Below, piece after piece: positions 32,138-44,195 of a stretch of DNA of 64,000 nt; positions within the stretch are counted from its first letter, which is position 1; every line of letters begins with the position of its first letter. The stretch comes from Dichetophora obliterata (taxonomy: Eukaryota; Arthropoda; Insecta; Diptera; Sciomyzidae): contig OY986440.1 in NCBI GenBank assembly GCA_963920525.1, positions 20,608,187 to 20,672,186 on the forward strand, read 5' to 3'. A program made the translations under genes and the position numbers. The notes beneath the pieces were generated by a model. That model saw only the letters and a list, made by a program, of their open reading frames with translations. It made no database searches and was not told the origin of the DNA.

Positions 32138-32148
32138 TAAAGGGTTTT

Positions 32149-33835
32149 TTTAGGTTACAGCTGTAAATATTTTCAATGAAAAACTTATTTTTGAAAATAT
32201 TTGCTAAAATTGACAATCTTGACTTACTTTTAAATTTTCACACTAACTTCCCGACGTGTGATTTCTTTGAAATTTTGCTCGAAGACACATATAGTTACAA
32301 GACAATTCTCTTTAAGTTTTCAGCTCTATGTTGATATGAGCTGATAAAATAATATGCGAGTAAAATCAAACTGAGTCCGTCTTGAATCGAAAAAAGAGTG
32401 AGAAACAGATTCGTATATTAAGTCCGATGCGAGTCCGAGACGAATCCGAAAGAGTGAAAAAAGCGTTTCGTGTTTTTGAGACGAAAAGGCATCAGTTTCG
32501 GATCCGAAACTGAAACAATTTTCGGATAAAATATACGAAAAATCCATCTCGAATTCGAAACGGATTCGTATGGCACACTGGAAATTAGCTAAAGTACGCC
32601 TAGTACGTGTAAAGTTTTTCAGAATTTTTCCAATGCTTTTTTGAATTCGCCAAAAATGTCCCAAAAGGTCGAAAAAATGCATACGAACTCTTTGGATAAT
32701 TCTAAGCATTTTTTGTTAAGGGTTTTACGTAGGGCAGGTTCTCATCTAGAGGTCCAAAAACACGGTGCTGTTCTTGATTTTTTTTTTACAGAAAGAAGTA
32801 AGTGAACACCTTGAATTTTTTGACAGTTATTTATTGATTCTTAAAGTTTATAATATGAAGTGCCAATACGCCGTCAAATGTTAAGTTGCAAAAAAAGTTA
32901 CCTAAACAGTCTCCATCGCACAGCACGTTCATGTCATCTGACAAAAAAAACTAAAAAATTTTATATTGATCAATATAAAACTTGAGCCTATAAGATCTAA
33001 AATTACCAATAATATATTAAATAAATAATTATATAAATACCAATATTACTTATATTATATAAATACCAACAAATAGTTAAAAATTACAAAAATGGCGGGT
33101 ATGTCAGTTTTTAGTAGCGTTTTGAGTGCTCTAAATAAAAAAAACCGGCCAATATTATTTGAATTAGGGTTTAAGATCCCAAAACTTTATTTACTTTAAA
33201 ATAAAAATAAGAATCCAAGTCAATCCATAGAGTAGTTCTTAAGATATCGTGTAGACCAGTTTGAAAAACATGATATTTCAGAAATCGCGTTTTAAGATTT
33301 GGTTAACGATTTTTTCGAGTGTGTTTATTAAAATTATGTGTTCCTTTCGCTTTGGGAACCGCTTTGGGAACATATTGAAAAAAATTACCCTTGTGTCGAA
33401 CTGGCTCAGTATCGATACATATGGTATCATATATAAACGATACAAAATTTTGAAAGGATAAGACTTTATCTTCCTGCTCCGGTTTTGAGCCAAATGAATG
33501 GAATTAATAAATACACTGTGCATGAATCGGTCACTTTTTTTTTGCAAAAAAGCTAGGGACATATCATTTCAGCATAATTCGAGGACACTAAATTTAATGG
33601 CTTTACCGTTTTTTAATCCTTCGGCCCGTTTTCGAGAAACTGAAGGTTCAAGGCCAAGTACATGTTGATGCAGATTTTGTTACAAAAACTTTTTCTCATT
33701 AACTTTATCGACTTCATGTCAATGAGTGAAACATTAAGAATTACCTGGAGAATAATTCCTGAAGACAGTTTAACCCTCGAAACCCAACTCTTACGGTCCA
33801 AATTGAACTCTAAATAAAAAAAACCCTTTACTTCG
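32149..33835. other. Spacer, no gene seen
   Basis: Reiterated TCCGAAA/CGAATCC words at 32365-32570. A small duplication of 'ttatataaatacca' lies at about 33029-33070. Short minus and plus frames have no family resemblance. Confidence 0.4.
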
Positions 33836-34122
33836 TATAACAGCTTTGCTCAAGCAAATACAAGTAAACTTTTTTATGAAAAAATATTCCCCTGATATAG
33901 TTGGAATTTACATGAAGAAGCAGAAGAAACAGATTAATCTATCTGAGAAAATAAAACAAAATATGTATGAAAAACTTAGTTTTATACCTTTCAGGTCGTT
34001 TTAGGGACACAGAAGGTTGGTTAATTTGGTTTAATTTGTAATTTAATTTACCGCCACTATATCAGGGGAATATTTTTCTATCAAAAAGCTTACATGTTTT
34101 TGTTTGAACAAAGCTTTTAAAA
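33836..34122. repeat. Foldback with ~65-bp arms
   Basis: Left arm 33838-33903 (AACAGCTTTGCTCAAGCAAA, then ATATTCCCCTGATATAGTTGG) is mirrored by 34053-34122 (CCACTATATCAGGGGAATAT and the rest). The centre is about 150 bp and non-coding. Confidence 0.68.
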
Positions 34123-35530
34123 GAAAAAACGTGTTTTTTTATTAATGATGTGATTTTTCCCATACAAAAATTTTGAAAAATAGAAAATTCAAATCGAAAA
34201 TCTGGCGAGACGAAATCAAAAGAAAAATTATAAACATTTCAAATGTTCCGATACAGTTGGATTGAAAAAACCTTAAGAAGTTTTTTTTTATTAGACACAT
34301 TGTTTTACTGCAAAAATCTTAAGAATTGAAAATGTAGCAAATCGAAAACATGCGTAACTTATTGCTACGTGTGTGCAACGTTCATCTCTGTGCAAAGTGG
34401 ACCGAGAACGCTTTTTTCGTTTTGTTGCTCACTTTTCACGTATGACTGATAAGATAGTCTTTATGTGCTGCTGTTGCTGTTGCTGATGCTATCCATGTGT
34501 CGCACATCTGTGCGGCGGTCGGTTTGGTCGACATGTAGGTAATAATGTTATTAATAGTTGTTGGCCGCTATTCGGGGTATCTCGCATGTGTCATTGTGCG
34601 AAAGTAACGTAATAACCAAACAGGTGCAAGTTTGTGGATTATTTTTTTTCGAATTGAATTCTGTGCACTGATTACAAGCTGTTGTTTACAAAAACAAGGG
34701 GGGAGGGGATGATGGGAAGAAGACTTTCATTTCCTTAAATAGTCTTGTTAAGAAAGTGAGTCATGATGGGTACCTGTTAGGTGGGGGATGTGTATTTTAA
34801 TATCACCAATGAACTTGGCTGCTCTAAACTGGTCGGTCGTTGTTTAATTAGCTGTTTAGTTACACTTTTTATGAGTCATCTCTAAGCTAAACACGTTTAA
34901 GCTTGGTTTAAGTTTCGTTTTGGCTGCGCGCCAAATATTAAGCTATAAAAGTAAAAAAAAAGCATTCCAAACTTTATTTCACAATCACATTTTACTGGCC
35001 TACAGGTAGAATTTGTTTTCTTTTTCTTCATTTGAATTAAACTATGTCTTTGGAATATAAACTAAACAAGTTCGTTGACGTGTGCCATGATTTTAAACAA
35101 CAATGATATCATTTTAAAGCTCATGTTGTTAGTCTGTGGGAGTGTGAGTGCGTTAACCCTTAAATGGTCACACCCCATCTAAGTTACTTTACATGGCACA
35201 CTTGTGCAAATTCACAGCAACGGTTTGTAATTGTTATAACTCGGCAAGAAAAAAATAAAAAGAAACTATTCGTTAGAAATCTTACTAAACAGCAATAATC
35301 TATTGGGGAATAATAACTTTTTGTAGAAATCGGACACCAACTTGTCTGAGCTCGGATAACTTCGACTCCGTGAGATTTTTGGCAAATGAGCTCGCTCGGT
35401 TAAAAACAGCAGAGCACATTGAAAGTTTGTGAGAAATTCAATCAAAATGGAAATAAAAATAGAAGAGAAAAACGCTCGTTACTCCACTTTCTTTCGTGGT
35501 CAAATCTAACACGAGTTCAAAGTAGTTTTT
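34123..35530. other. Spacer, unusually mixed composition near 34.4-34.6 kb
   Basis: No gene. Between 34360 and 34600 the DNA is less AT-rich than its neighbours, with 'ctgctgttgctgttgctgat' and 'cgcacatctgtgcggcggtc'. This could be unique host regulatory sequence. 'TTAACCCTTAAATGGTCACA' at 35153 looks like a lone piggyBac-type MITE end, without a partner. Confidence 0.4.
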
Positions 35531-36519
35531 AAGCACACTCAGAAAAAGCACCTATCTTTTTGTGATAAAAAATGTCTCTATTTTCGATAATAGAAATTTT
35601 CTTTATTTCAAATATAATTTACTTCAATTATAATAAATTTTCACATATTTGAAGAAATACTTCCTTCCTTGTGGGAAATGAAAATATTTTATCTCTCTAA
35701 TAATGATAAGTATTTTTCTCTCACTGAAAAAATCTCATTTATAGAGAAAAAAATATAGAAAATGAGAAATGTTCTCTATTGTTGATAAATAATTCACTAT
35801 GCGAAATATTTTCTTCAAAAACAACAAATACTTTCTCAAAAATTAAAAAGGCTTCTTTTCAAAAATCGATATATTTTTCTTATATTGAAAGAGGTACGAA
35901 AAAAATAGAAAGCGTGAGAGCAATTGATTAATACTGTGAAAAGCAAGTGTTGCATATTCTGCATACTATGACGATTGTTCCTTCAAAAGGTTTTTTTTAC
36001 TTAACATAGCTACAAAAACTGATGTTGTTTCCCTGTAAGAAAAATCAACTAATTTAAAAGTAGTTGAAAAAGTATTTTTTTTCAACCACAACTAGTTGAA
36101 ATTCTGACTTTTTTCCATAGAACGAACTAACATATTTTGTATGGTGATGTCCGCTAAATAAGTCAACTAACTTTCATCTGCATATGTTTTCAACTAATTG
36201 TTAAATTAGTTGAATTGAAATAATTTTTTTAACTTCTTTAAAATAAATCAATTGAAAACTAGTTAATATTCAACTTACTGAAAATTAATTTAAAAGCATA
36301 AAAATTTTAAATTTCTATACATCAAAGAGATCATTTATTTTATTGTTTTGAAAAAAAAAATACATAAATTCATATTAGTGAAAGCCAATATGATATTTGA
36401 TATTAATAATATTTGATGAAATAGCATGGTTAAATATGTAAAAACTTGTAATCCAATAAAAATTTTTAATAAAAACATGTCAAAATCAATAAGCCACTTG
36501 TTTTGAAGTAGTTTTTGAA

Positions 36520-38250
36520 TTATTTATTTATTTGGCCAAGCAAGGCACTATACTTACTCTAACAGGTTGTTTTTTTATTTATTTTTTTCTCACCCCTTAC
36601 CTTGTTTTGGTGTACAAAGACATGCTAATCGAAGTGGGCGTAATCCGCCCACCTGAACGACATGAATTTAAGAACACGTCAAACAGAAAAGGAGATAAGA
36701 AAAGAAAAGAAACAGAAGGATCTTATATCTAACATATTTTATACAAAGTAGTAGAAAATATGACTATTAAGCTACTGTACTATCTTAAAAACAGAAGGAG
36801 CTTATTACTTACATATTTTATACAAAGTAGTTGAAAATATGGCTATTAAGCTACTGTGCTATCTTATAATTAATAGGGAACAGTTAAAGAGGTATGGATG
36901 GTGATTGGTGATCGTGATAAGGATAGATGCTTAGGGTGGAAAGAGGTGATTGGAGAGGTTACGCTTGAACATGTATTTAGACATAGGTGGAAGGTAGTGC
37001 TCGCTGATAGTATTAAATATCATACAACATCTATTAATTGGTTCTTTGAAAGCGTAAGTAGTGTGGTGCTGTGACTCACATAGAAATCTTGTGTGCCTAG
37101 TTCTCCTTATTGGGTCATTAATTGTTACTTTGTTGGAAATATATTCGCTGTCAATGTTTCGGGCAATGACATCAAATATAAAACATGAACACAGTAGCGA
37201 TCTTCTTGTTGACAACGGCATTAAGTTAATGGCTTTCAGTCTGTGCACATATGGTGGCAGGTTTCTATAGTCCCGAGGGTTGTACGTGTCTCTCAAGGCA
37301 AAAAGTAAGAATTGTTTTTGGATAGTTTCTATTCTATCACTATGCACTGCAAAACTTGGGTTCCATACTGTGCAACAATATTCAAGAATGGGACGCACTA
37401 GTGTGCAATATAGGGTTTTAGTTACCCAGACGTTCTTGAATTCATTTGCACGTCTTTTAATGAATCCGAGAAGCTTGTTTGCCCTGGATGTGATATGATC
37501 GAGGTGAAGATTAAAGCGCAGCCTAGAATCTAGGATAACCCCAAGATCTGCAATGTGATTGATCCTTTTTAGTTCAACCCCATTTAGCTCAAAACTACTG
37601 TAAAGCATTTCTTTTTTACGGGAATAACTTATAACATAGCATTTATTTTCATTAAGAGAAAGCTTATTTTGATTACACCAGTTTTCCAGGGATACGAGTT
37701 TACTCTGTAAGAAAACTGTATCCACATCTGATTTAATGACATAATACATTTTTAAGTCGTCTGCGTATAAGAGATGTGGGATATCATACAAAACTTCAGA
37801 TATGTCTGCAATAAATATGTTAAAGAGGAGTGGACCGAGGTGACTTCCTTGGGGTACGCCTGATGAGACAATAATCTTATTAGATAGAGTACCCTGAAAT
37901 TTAACATGTTGGGATCTTCCACTAAGATAAGATATAAGCCAATTCAACAAAGAACCTGATATACCGAATTTTTCTAATTTTTTAGTTAAGATTACGTGAT
38001 CAACTCGATCAAATGCTTTACTAAAATCGGTATATATACAATCTATCTGATGACCTTTTTCCATGTTCTTAAGAACATCTGAAACCATTATTGTGAGGTT
38101 TGTTGTGGTTGATCGTCCTTTGCGGAATCCGTGTTGTTGTTCATTTAAGTGTGGATTAACTATTTCAGTGAGCTTAGAACATATTATTTTTTCAAAAAGC
38201 TTAGGAATAGTTGACAATAAGGCAATTCCTCTATAGTTTTATTCATTATA
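36520..38250 (-). mobile_element. 5'-truncated CR1/Jockey-group LINE
   Basis: Minus-strand element: RT frame 38217-36931, then a 3' UTR ending at an AAAT-repeat tail (plus-strand TTATTTATTTATTTGG, 36520-36535). It is 5'-truncated just upstream of YRGIALLSTIPK at about 38243. A duplicated 'ttttattcattatagaa' lies right at the truncation point (38238-38286). Confidence 0.82.
36931..38243 (-). CDS. Non-LTR reverse transcriptase domain, open but 5'-truncated
   Basis: An uninterrupted minus-strand frame of about 430 codons. It opens with YRGIALLSTIPKLFEKIICS, the middle of the RT domain, so the endonuclease and RT finger region were lost on insertion. Motifs in order, numbering from codon 38217: GFRKGRSTTTN (30-40), YTDFSKAFDRVDH with a catalytic Asp (62-74), SGVPQGSHLGPLLFNIF (119-135), and the catalytic box LLYADDLKMY (149-158). 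After these come HIADLGVILDSRL, LVRPILEYCCTVWNP, IETIQKQFLLFALRD and the C-terminal RCCMIFNTI. Function: target-primed reverse transcription of the element RNA. With no endonuclease or promoter it is a fragment. The open frame implies a recent insertion. It belongs to the Jockey/CR1 group by motif style. Confidence 0.85.
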
Positions 38251-39070
38251 GAAAGCTATAGAAAGTTTTATTCTCATTATAGAATTACTTCATATATAAT
38301 GCAATAAAAACTATTGAAAATTGAAGTGGGTGCCGCCTTAATATAATGCAAAGTAGTTCATAAACTAGTTTATTCTAAATTAGTTTTTTAATTAGTTGTT
38401 TTTAAAAACAAGTTAGTTTGTTTCTATAGGGTTATTACTACTGTTTCTTTGGATGCATTTACAAAATAGCTTTTCAGAATAAAATTCTGGAATATTTATA
38501 AAGAGTCCCGAAAAACAATGCCACAGCATTAATTCTACCTCTTAACACATTTTTAACTAATATTTTTAAAACCGAATCACAATTTGATATTAATACTTCT
38601 ACTATGCGTAGAACTGAGTTAAAAAAAATGTTTGATAAAAATAATTTTTTAATCGTAATTGGGGATCTGTGTTTTAAAGAAATATGTTGTATCAGTGTTA
38701 AGATAATATATCTTTCTTTAAAAAAAAGTGTTATTTTTTGTGAGAAGCTATAAACGCAACTTAAAGAAAGCATTTATTAAAATTAAATAAATATTTCTCT
38801 GTTTTCGAGAAAAATGTACACAATAAAGAAAACGGTTGAACGTATTGTAAAGAAATATTTTTCTATTAATGTCTTTTATTAGTTATTATTTATTAGTGTC
38901 TTTTATTAATGAGAAAATATTTCTCTTTTTCATGGAAGCTTTTTGCCATTTTTAGGAAATTTTTGGGATCACATTTAGAGAAAAGCATTCTCTGAAGCAA
39001 AGTCAATACCATTTTTCACTTAATATGATGCCTTTTTTCTCATATTCTGATAAACTTTTTTCTGAGTGCA

Positions 39071-40020
39071 TGTTCTTCACACCTTTCCACTAACACTACT
39101 ACTGGTACCCTTAAAAAGCACAAACAAAATGTTAACAATATCGAAAGCAATTCAAAGCTTCCCCGAGTTGACTTTTAGAGGCATCAAGTATATAGGTTAA
39201 CCATATCTGTGGAGTTTTATAATAACATCATGTTTCGAGAAATCTTGCTTCAAATTTTTCTTTAGATATTTCGTTTTTATGTCATTACTTTGGCCACGTT
39301 CATTCTAGAAGCTCCAGTTTTTGTGTGTTTATAGTGCTATATGTGTAAAACGCAGCTACATCAATAACTTCGTTCTGTTCGAAGTCAACTTAAGCTGTTA
39401 TTACGTATCAACCTGTGTCGATATCATATTATTTTTTGCAATTTCTTCCAGGCATACATATCTCTTGGCTATGCTAATTTGCACTAGTGTGGCATTTTTG
39501 GGTTAATTCATTTATCAATTTTTGTTTAAGTCTTGCATGTTTTTCTTATACATTTTTAAATTAAAAGGGGCTTAACCCTATGAACAACGTCCCCCTTTCA
39601 TAAAAACGTCCCTGTGATAAAAATATTTTTTTTTTGTGAATAAAAAACGTAATAATTTTTTTTTTTGTCAATTGTTTAACAAAAAAACATTGTCGTGTTG
39701 GTCAAGCGTGAAAAACGGTTGTGCTTCTATCAAATTTTTGAGAACGAGCCTAGCTGAAACCAAAAGAATATTTTAACTGTTAATTGTATCTCTAAGTATA
39801 GAACAACCGAACAACCGGCAAAATTTAAGCAAGCTTATATTAATAATCTTTGTTATACACTGCTTGTATTCAAATATATTCCAGGGTGTCTAACCATGTT
39901 GGCTGACTTTCTACGCCAAGCTGACACGTGGAAGTTCGTAGTTCAGCAACAATATGATTTCCAACGGCATACGATAGTTAAAATGTGCGATAAAGTTGAG
40001 CTGTCTAATCCATTAGGCCT
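39071..40020. other. Spacer, no gene seen
   Basis: AT-rich with long T-tracts. No supported coding, RNA or repeat structure. Confidence 0.4.
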
Positions 40021-40026
40021 ATAGAG

Positions 40027-40031
40027 CAAAT

Positions 40032-40062
<31 letters not shown>
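40027..40062. repeat. (TTTA)n tail of the LINE
   Basis: About nine TTTA units on the plus strand, which is the AAAT-repeat 3' tail of the minus-strand LINE. The same tail type ends the LINE fragments at 36.5 and 3.2 kb. Confidence 0.85.
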
Positions 40063-40063
<1 letters not shown>

Positions 40064-40288
40064 AAGAAACAAGCATGAGTACACTAAGAGCAAACTCTTT
40101 TATAGTACAATATAAGTTAATAATAAAAGGAAATAATAACAACTCAAAAAAATTAATTTAAAATAATTATATACACAATTTTTGAAACAACAAGTAACTT
40201 AAAGTAATTTATGCCATAATTAAATTAAAAGATTTTACTAGAGAGTAAAGAAAAGTAAGAGCGGAAAAAGGAGTAAAGAAGAAGTAAT

Positions 40289-43125
40289 CTAATGAGCAGA
40301 AAAGAAGGAAAAGACTGATTGCCTAAAAGCTACTCTCCCACTGGTCTCCCTTAGCCTACGTGGTAGAGCATTCCACAACCTAATGGCGTTGATGAAGAAC
40401 AGGTGGGACGTGTTTAGGGAATAATGCCTCGGAACTATCATGACATGGCTTCTTCTAGACATACCAAACTGGAGTTTATCATACAAATACCCAGGTGTTT
40501 TATCATAGATTAACCTATGTAGGTATATGCAGTTTCTCGCCTTAAGATAATCAACTATGTTACAACCAAGTATTGCATTTCGGAAACTAGAAAGACGATC
40601 ATATTTTAGAAGACCATAAACATACCGCGTAGCATAATTAAACGCAATCTGAAGTTTTAGTTGGGACGAAGAATCCAGTTTACTATACACTATTTCAGAA
40701 AAAGTTATAACAGGCAAGATAAGTTGAATTACCAACTTACGCCTAATCTCAATTGGAGTTACACTGGCTGACAATCTTAAGTTACGCAAAACATAATACA
40801 CTTTACTTACTACACTATTTACGTGGTCAACACATGACAGGGAAGAATTTAAATGGAAGCCAAGATTCACAACTTTAGACACAACAGTGAGCTTATTGGC
40901 TCCGATAAACAAATCAGGAACATCATTTAAACAAGACTTAACCTTACAGACAGGAAGAACATATGATTTGGAAGAATTAAGTATAAGATCGTTTTTTGTA
41001 GCCCATTCATTTACATTATTAAGGTCTTCATTCAACCTGCAACCAAGGTCATCGATAAGGCCAGTTCTACGAGAAAGATGTAACTGAACATCATCAGCGT
41101 ATGCATGAATAGCAGCATGATTACAAACGGAAAAAATATCATTTATAAACATGGAAAACAGAAGTGGGCCAAGTATAGAACCCTGAGGAACACCACTTAA
41201 AACTGGTTTGTACCCAGACGATAATTGGCCAATTTTAACTTTTTGACACCTATTGCACAAGTAGCTGGACATTAAATTAACGGCACTCTCACAGAAACCA
41301 AACAATGTCTTAAGCTTATGACACAAAATTTGATGATTTACCTTATCAAACGCTTTCGAAAAATCTAACAAGCACAAAAGCGTCATAGACCCATCATCAT
41401 ATTGTGGCCGTATATCATCAATTATCTTAACAACCGCAGACGAACAACTATGCCCAGCACGAAAACCAGATTGAAACGGAGATAATAAGTTATTATTAAC
41501 TAAGTGGTGTATAATTTGCTGAGCCATTAGTTTTTCACAAATTTTTGCTAGCGGTGAAAGGATGCTTATAGGCCTAAAATCATTTGCACAAGATGGATTC
41601 TGCTTTTTTGCTATAGGAAGAACAATGGCGACTTTCCATAAGTCAGGGAACGATGACGACATGAAACATGAGTTAATGATGTGAGTTAGAGGGCTAATAA
41701 TGTGGGGCAATAAGATTTTTATAAATTTTATGGGAATACCATCAGCACCCATTGCATTTGACTTGATTTGCGACACACATTTACCTACATCAAACTCAAC
41801 CACCGGTGAGAAATGAAAGGATTGGCACAGTAAAGGACTTGACAAGGGCAAAGAATTACTATTTGCAGAAGCTGAAGCAGCATTATTAGTAAAAAAAGAG
41901 TTTAAAACCTCAGGGTCTAGTCGACTATCAACTTTATTTTTGTTGCATATCCCAAGGCTTTTGATATTGTTCCAAAGCACTTTACTTGGAAGAGAGAGCT
42001 TAAGTTTGTTCGAGTAAAAACGCGTTTTAGCTTGTCGAGTTACAAGGACTGTTTCATTCCTCGCCATTCTATAGGCTTCCCAGTTCAGTTCTGAAGGGTT
42101 TAGCCGCCAAGTTTTCCGTAACTTGTTTCTTTTCTTAATAAGAGACAAGACATGTTGGGAAAACCAGGGACACGACACATTTTTTATTCTACAATTACGT
42201 ACAGGAACATGTTTGTCAAACAGAAATTTAATGGGTACTAAAAAGGAATTAAGCTTATTATTAATATTGTGTTGAAGCCAACAGTCATTAAAAGATAACA
42301 AGGACACATCACGGAAAAGAGATGGATAATTTATATTTTTAAAATCACGATAAGAAAAAGTACATGGGATAACTAAATGAGACAAATTAACATTTAACGT
42401 GCAAAAAATCAAATCGTGATCAGAGACAAAGCACAATTGATTGAAAAAAGAAACAGCAGAAGGATCAGAAACAATAAAAAAGTCAAGAAGACTGGGAGAG
42501 GTGTTGATGGAAAAGCGAGTGGGTATAGAATCATTTACAACAGACAACCCTAACGAAGATATGTTGTTATACAATAATTGCTTAGGTAGTTCGTTAGATA
42601 TGAGATTTATGTTAAAATCACCACACAGTAAAATAACGTCATAATCAACAATACTATTTGATAATACAGAAAACAATGGCTCAACAGAGAAACATTTATT
42701 AGGATTATACACACACGATACAAGAATTTTATTGTTGTTGTCTGATAAACATATATTAATAAATTCAATACCTGATCCGCTAGAACGACTGACAACATTA
42801 GCATTAAGACTATTTTTACAATATATAGCAACTCCCCCACCCTTTTGTCATACCGGTCGTTTCTAAAGAGATTATACCCAAGAATGCTGCAAGAAACATC
42901 ACTAATTTCACTACAAAACCAAGTTTCCGAGATGCAAATAATGTCAACTAAGGAGTTATCAAATATATACCTGATATAGTCCAGTTTAGCCATGTTCAAG
43001 CTGCGAGCATTAAAGTGAACGACATTAAGTCCACTGCGTTGCTTGCATAAAACCTGAATTGCAATTTTTTGGTTTTCATCAACGCCAGAAGGCGTTAAGC
43101 TAGAGTTGGGCAAAAGAAGAATCAA
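40289..43125 (-). pseudogene. LINE ORF2: APE endonuclease and reverse transcriptase, one frameshift
   Basis: The first part (43125-about 42846) has VVHFNARSLNMAKLDYIR and ICISETWF with the endonuclease Asn and Glu. In the G-run within DKRVGE (complement of 'cccacccttttg', about 42839-42850) the frame shifts. Translation then continues as the open 807-codon frame starting at 42712. That frame has GDFNINL (31-37) and the SDHDLIF Asp-His (98-104), so every endonuclease catalytic motif is present. RT motifs: FRPISILSPLAKICEK, FQSGFRAGHSC, LLDFSKAFDKVNH (448-460), SGVPQGSILGPLLF (506-519), and the catalytic AYADDVQLH (537-545). The C-terminus has RLWNALPRRLRE. There is no RNase H. The single frameshift is the only visible lesion. 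The true ORF2 start is unclear because no ATG is well placed. Confidence 0.9.
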
Positions 43126-43259
43126 AGAGAGAATATATTTTAGGCAAGAAAGATAATAGTGAGATTAGAAAGATTAAAGAGAAAAATAGGAATGGCTTAA
43201 AATAAACTAATAGAAATGTAACAATAAACATTGATTTTAACAGAAGTGAGCATGAGTAT

Positions 43260-44195
43260 TTAGTTGATCGAAGACGAGGTAGCAGCGCTGACATCACATG
43301 TATAACTCCGAAGCTCATCCAAACTACTGATACAAATGCTGTCAGAATTTTTCTCTTTTCTGATGTACACACTGCCCCGAAAGGAAAATGCATTAACTAT
43401 GCTCTTCTGCCGTTTGCAAGTAATGGCAGCTTGCAAGAGTTTGCGGGTATCGATGTCAAGGCTCTCATGAAGGTAAATATTTATGTCGTAATCAAGCCCA
43501 GCATCCCTCAGGTTAATAGCAGATCTTGTGCGCCTCCGAAAATCGCCGAAAGCTTTGAGAACTCGATTTCTGTCACCAGCTGACAAGTACTTTATTATGA
43601 CAATTGAGCTCTGAGTGCTCTGGCTTGACTTTACCCTAAAAATATCCCTTATAAGAGGAGGTTGAAAGCCAATGTAGTGGCAAATGCGGTTAAAAATGCT
43701 CTTCAAGTTTTCATCATTTGACGCTGGCAGACCAAACAAAACGGCATCAGAAGAGAAATCAGCAACCTTTTTGTTGTTAGCGTTGATGCTGATCGAGTTA
43801 TCTCTTGAGAGTTCCACCTCATCACAGCGACGTTTAAGATCACTTATTTCACCCTCCAGCAGAACAATTTTCTTGCCCAACTCACTGCAAACAGTATTAA
43901 GAACATTTACTTCAGTCTCTATTGCTTTTGAGAATCTAGTTTCGACGCTTGCAATTTCCTCTGCTAGCTGTCTGTAAGAGCTCTCATACTTAGAGATCAG
44001 TTCATCTCTAAGTAGATGCATATCCCTTCTAAAATTAGCGCAAAGCCTCTCTTCCATTTCGAGCATCAGAGCACGAAAAGATTTCGAAGAGGTATCAGCA
44101 TTCAAAATTTTTGGCGTGTTGTTGTTGTCCTCTTTGTTGTTAAAGCGATGAGACATCTGTTGTTGTTGGCGCGTTAAACGTGGTGAAGGCGACAT
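43260..44195 (-). CDS. LINE ORF1 (coiled-coil RNA-binding protein)
   Basis: The frame is open further upstream, but the ATG at 44195 (MSPSPRLTRQQQQMSHRF) best fits the start: upstream sequence is low-complexity Leu/Phe-rich and looks like 5' UTR. The 311-residue product has a basic N-terminus and a central helical stretch with regular hydrophobic spacing (about LRDELISKYESSYRQLAEE through LLEGEISDLKRRCDE) that suggests a coiled coil. A C-terminal part (DAVLFGLPASNDENL, then SIVIIKYLSAGDRNRVLKA) resembles the RNA-recognition fold of CR1/L1-type ORF1 proteins. No CCHC knuckles are seen. It would bind LINE RNA and form the ribonucleoprotein with ORF2. The frame is intact. Confidence 0.8.
   Translation of the reverse strand: MSPSPRLTRQQQQMSHRFNNKEDNNNTPKILNADTSSKSFRALMLEMEERLCANFRRDMHLLRDELISKYESSYRQLAEEIASVETRFSKAIETEVNVLNTVCSELGKKIVLLEGEISDLKRRCDEVELSRDNSISINANNKKVADFSSDAVLFGLPASNDENLKSIFNRICHYIGFQPPLIRDIFRVKSSQSTQSSIVIIKYLSAGDRNRVLKAFGDFRRRTRSAINLRDAGLDYDINIYLHESLDIDTRKLLQAAITCKRQKSIVNAFSFRGSVYIRKEKNSDSICISSLDELRSYTCDVSAATSSSIN

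Larger units (their letters stand above)
36031..38431. mobile_element. Possible second TIR shell (CCCTRTA ends) around a LINE
   Basis: CCCTGTAAGAAAAATCAACT at 36031 and, read inward from 38431, CCCTATAGAAACAAACTAAC are imperfectly alike. The left part is full of AACTAGTTGA-like words that recur near 38355-38410. No target duplication was found. The LINE fragment at 36520-38250 would be inserted within it. Confidence 0.3.
35534..39067. mobile_element. Possible large TIR element (CACTCAGAAAAA ends), outer shell
   Basis: CACTCAGAAAAAG near 35537 is mirrored by CTTTTTTCTGAGTG ending at 39067-39069. Similar 'tctctatt/gagaaatatt' subterminal motifs occur on both inner sides. A CA dinucleotide adjoins both ends. 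It would enclose the second shell at 36031-38431 and the LINE fragment. The ends are short, so this is tentative. Confidence 0.38.

Noticed and set aside
35150..35215. Another piggyBac-type MITE starting TTAACCCTTAAATGG
   Set aside because: No mirrored partner end with TTAA found within a plausible distance.
43100..43393. Hydrophobic minus-strand 97-codon frame
   Set aside because: Overlaps the end of LINE ORF1 in another frame and reads through the inter-ORF spacer. Leu/Phe-rich because of AT-rich DNA.
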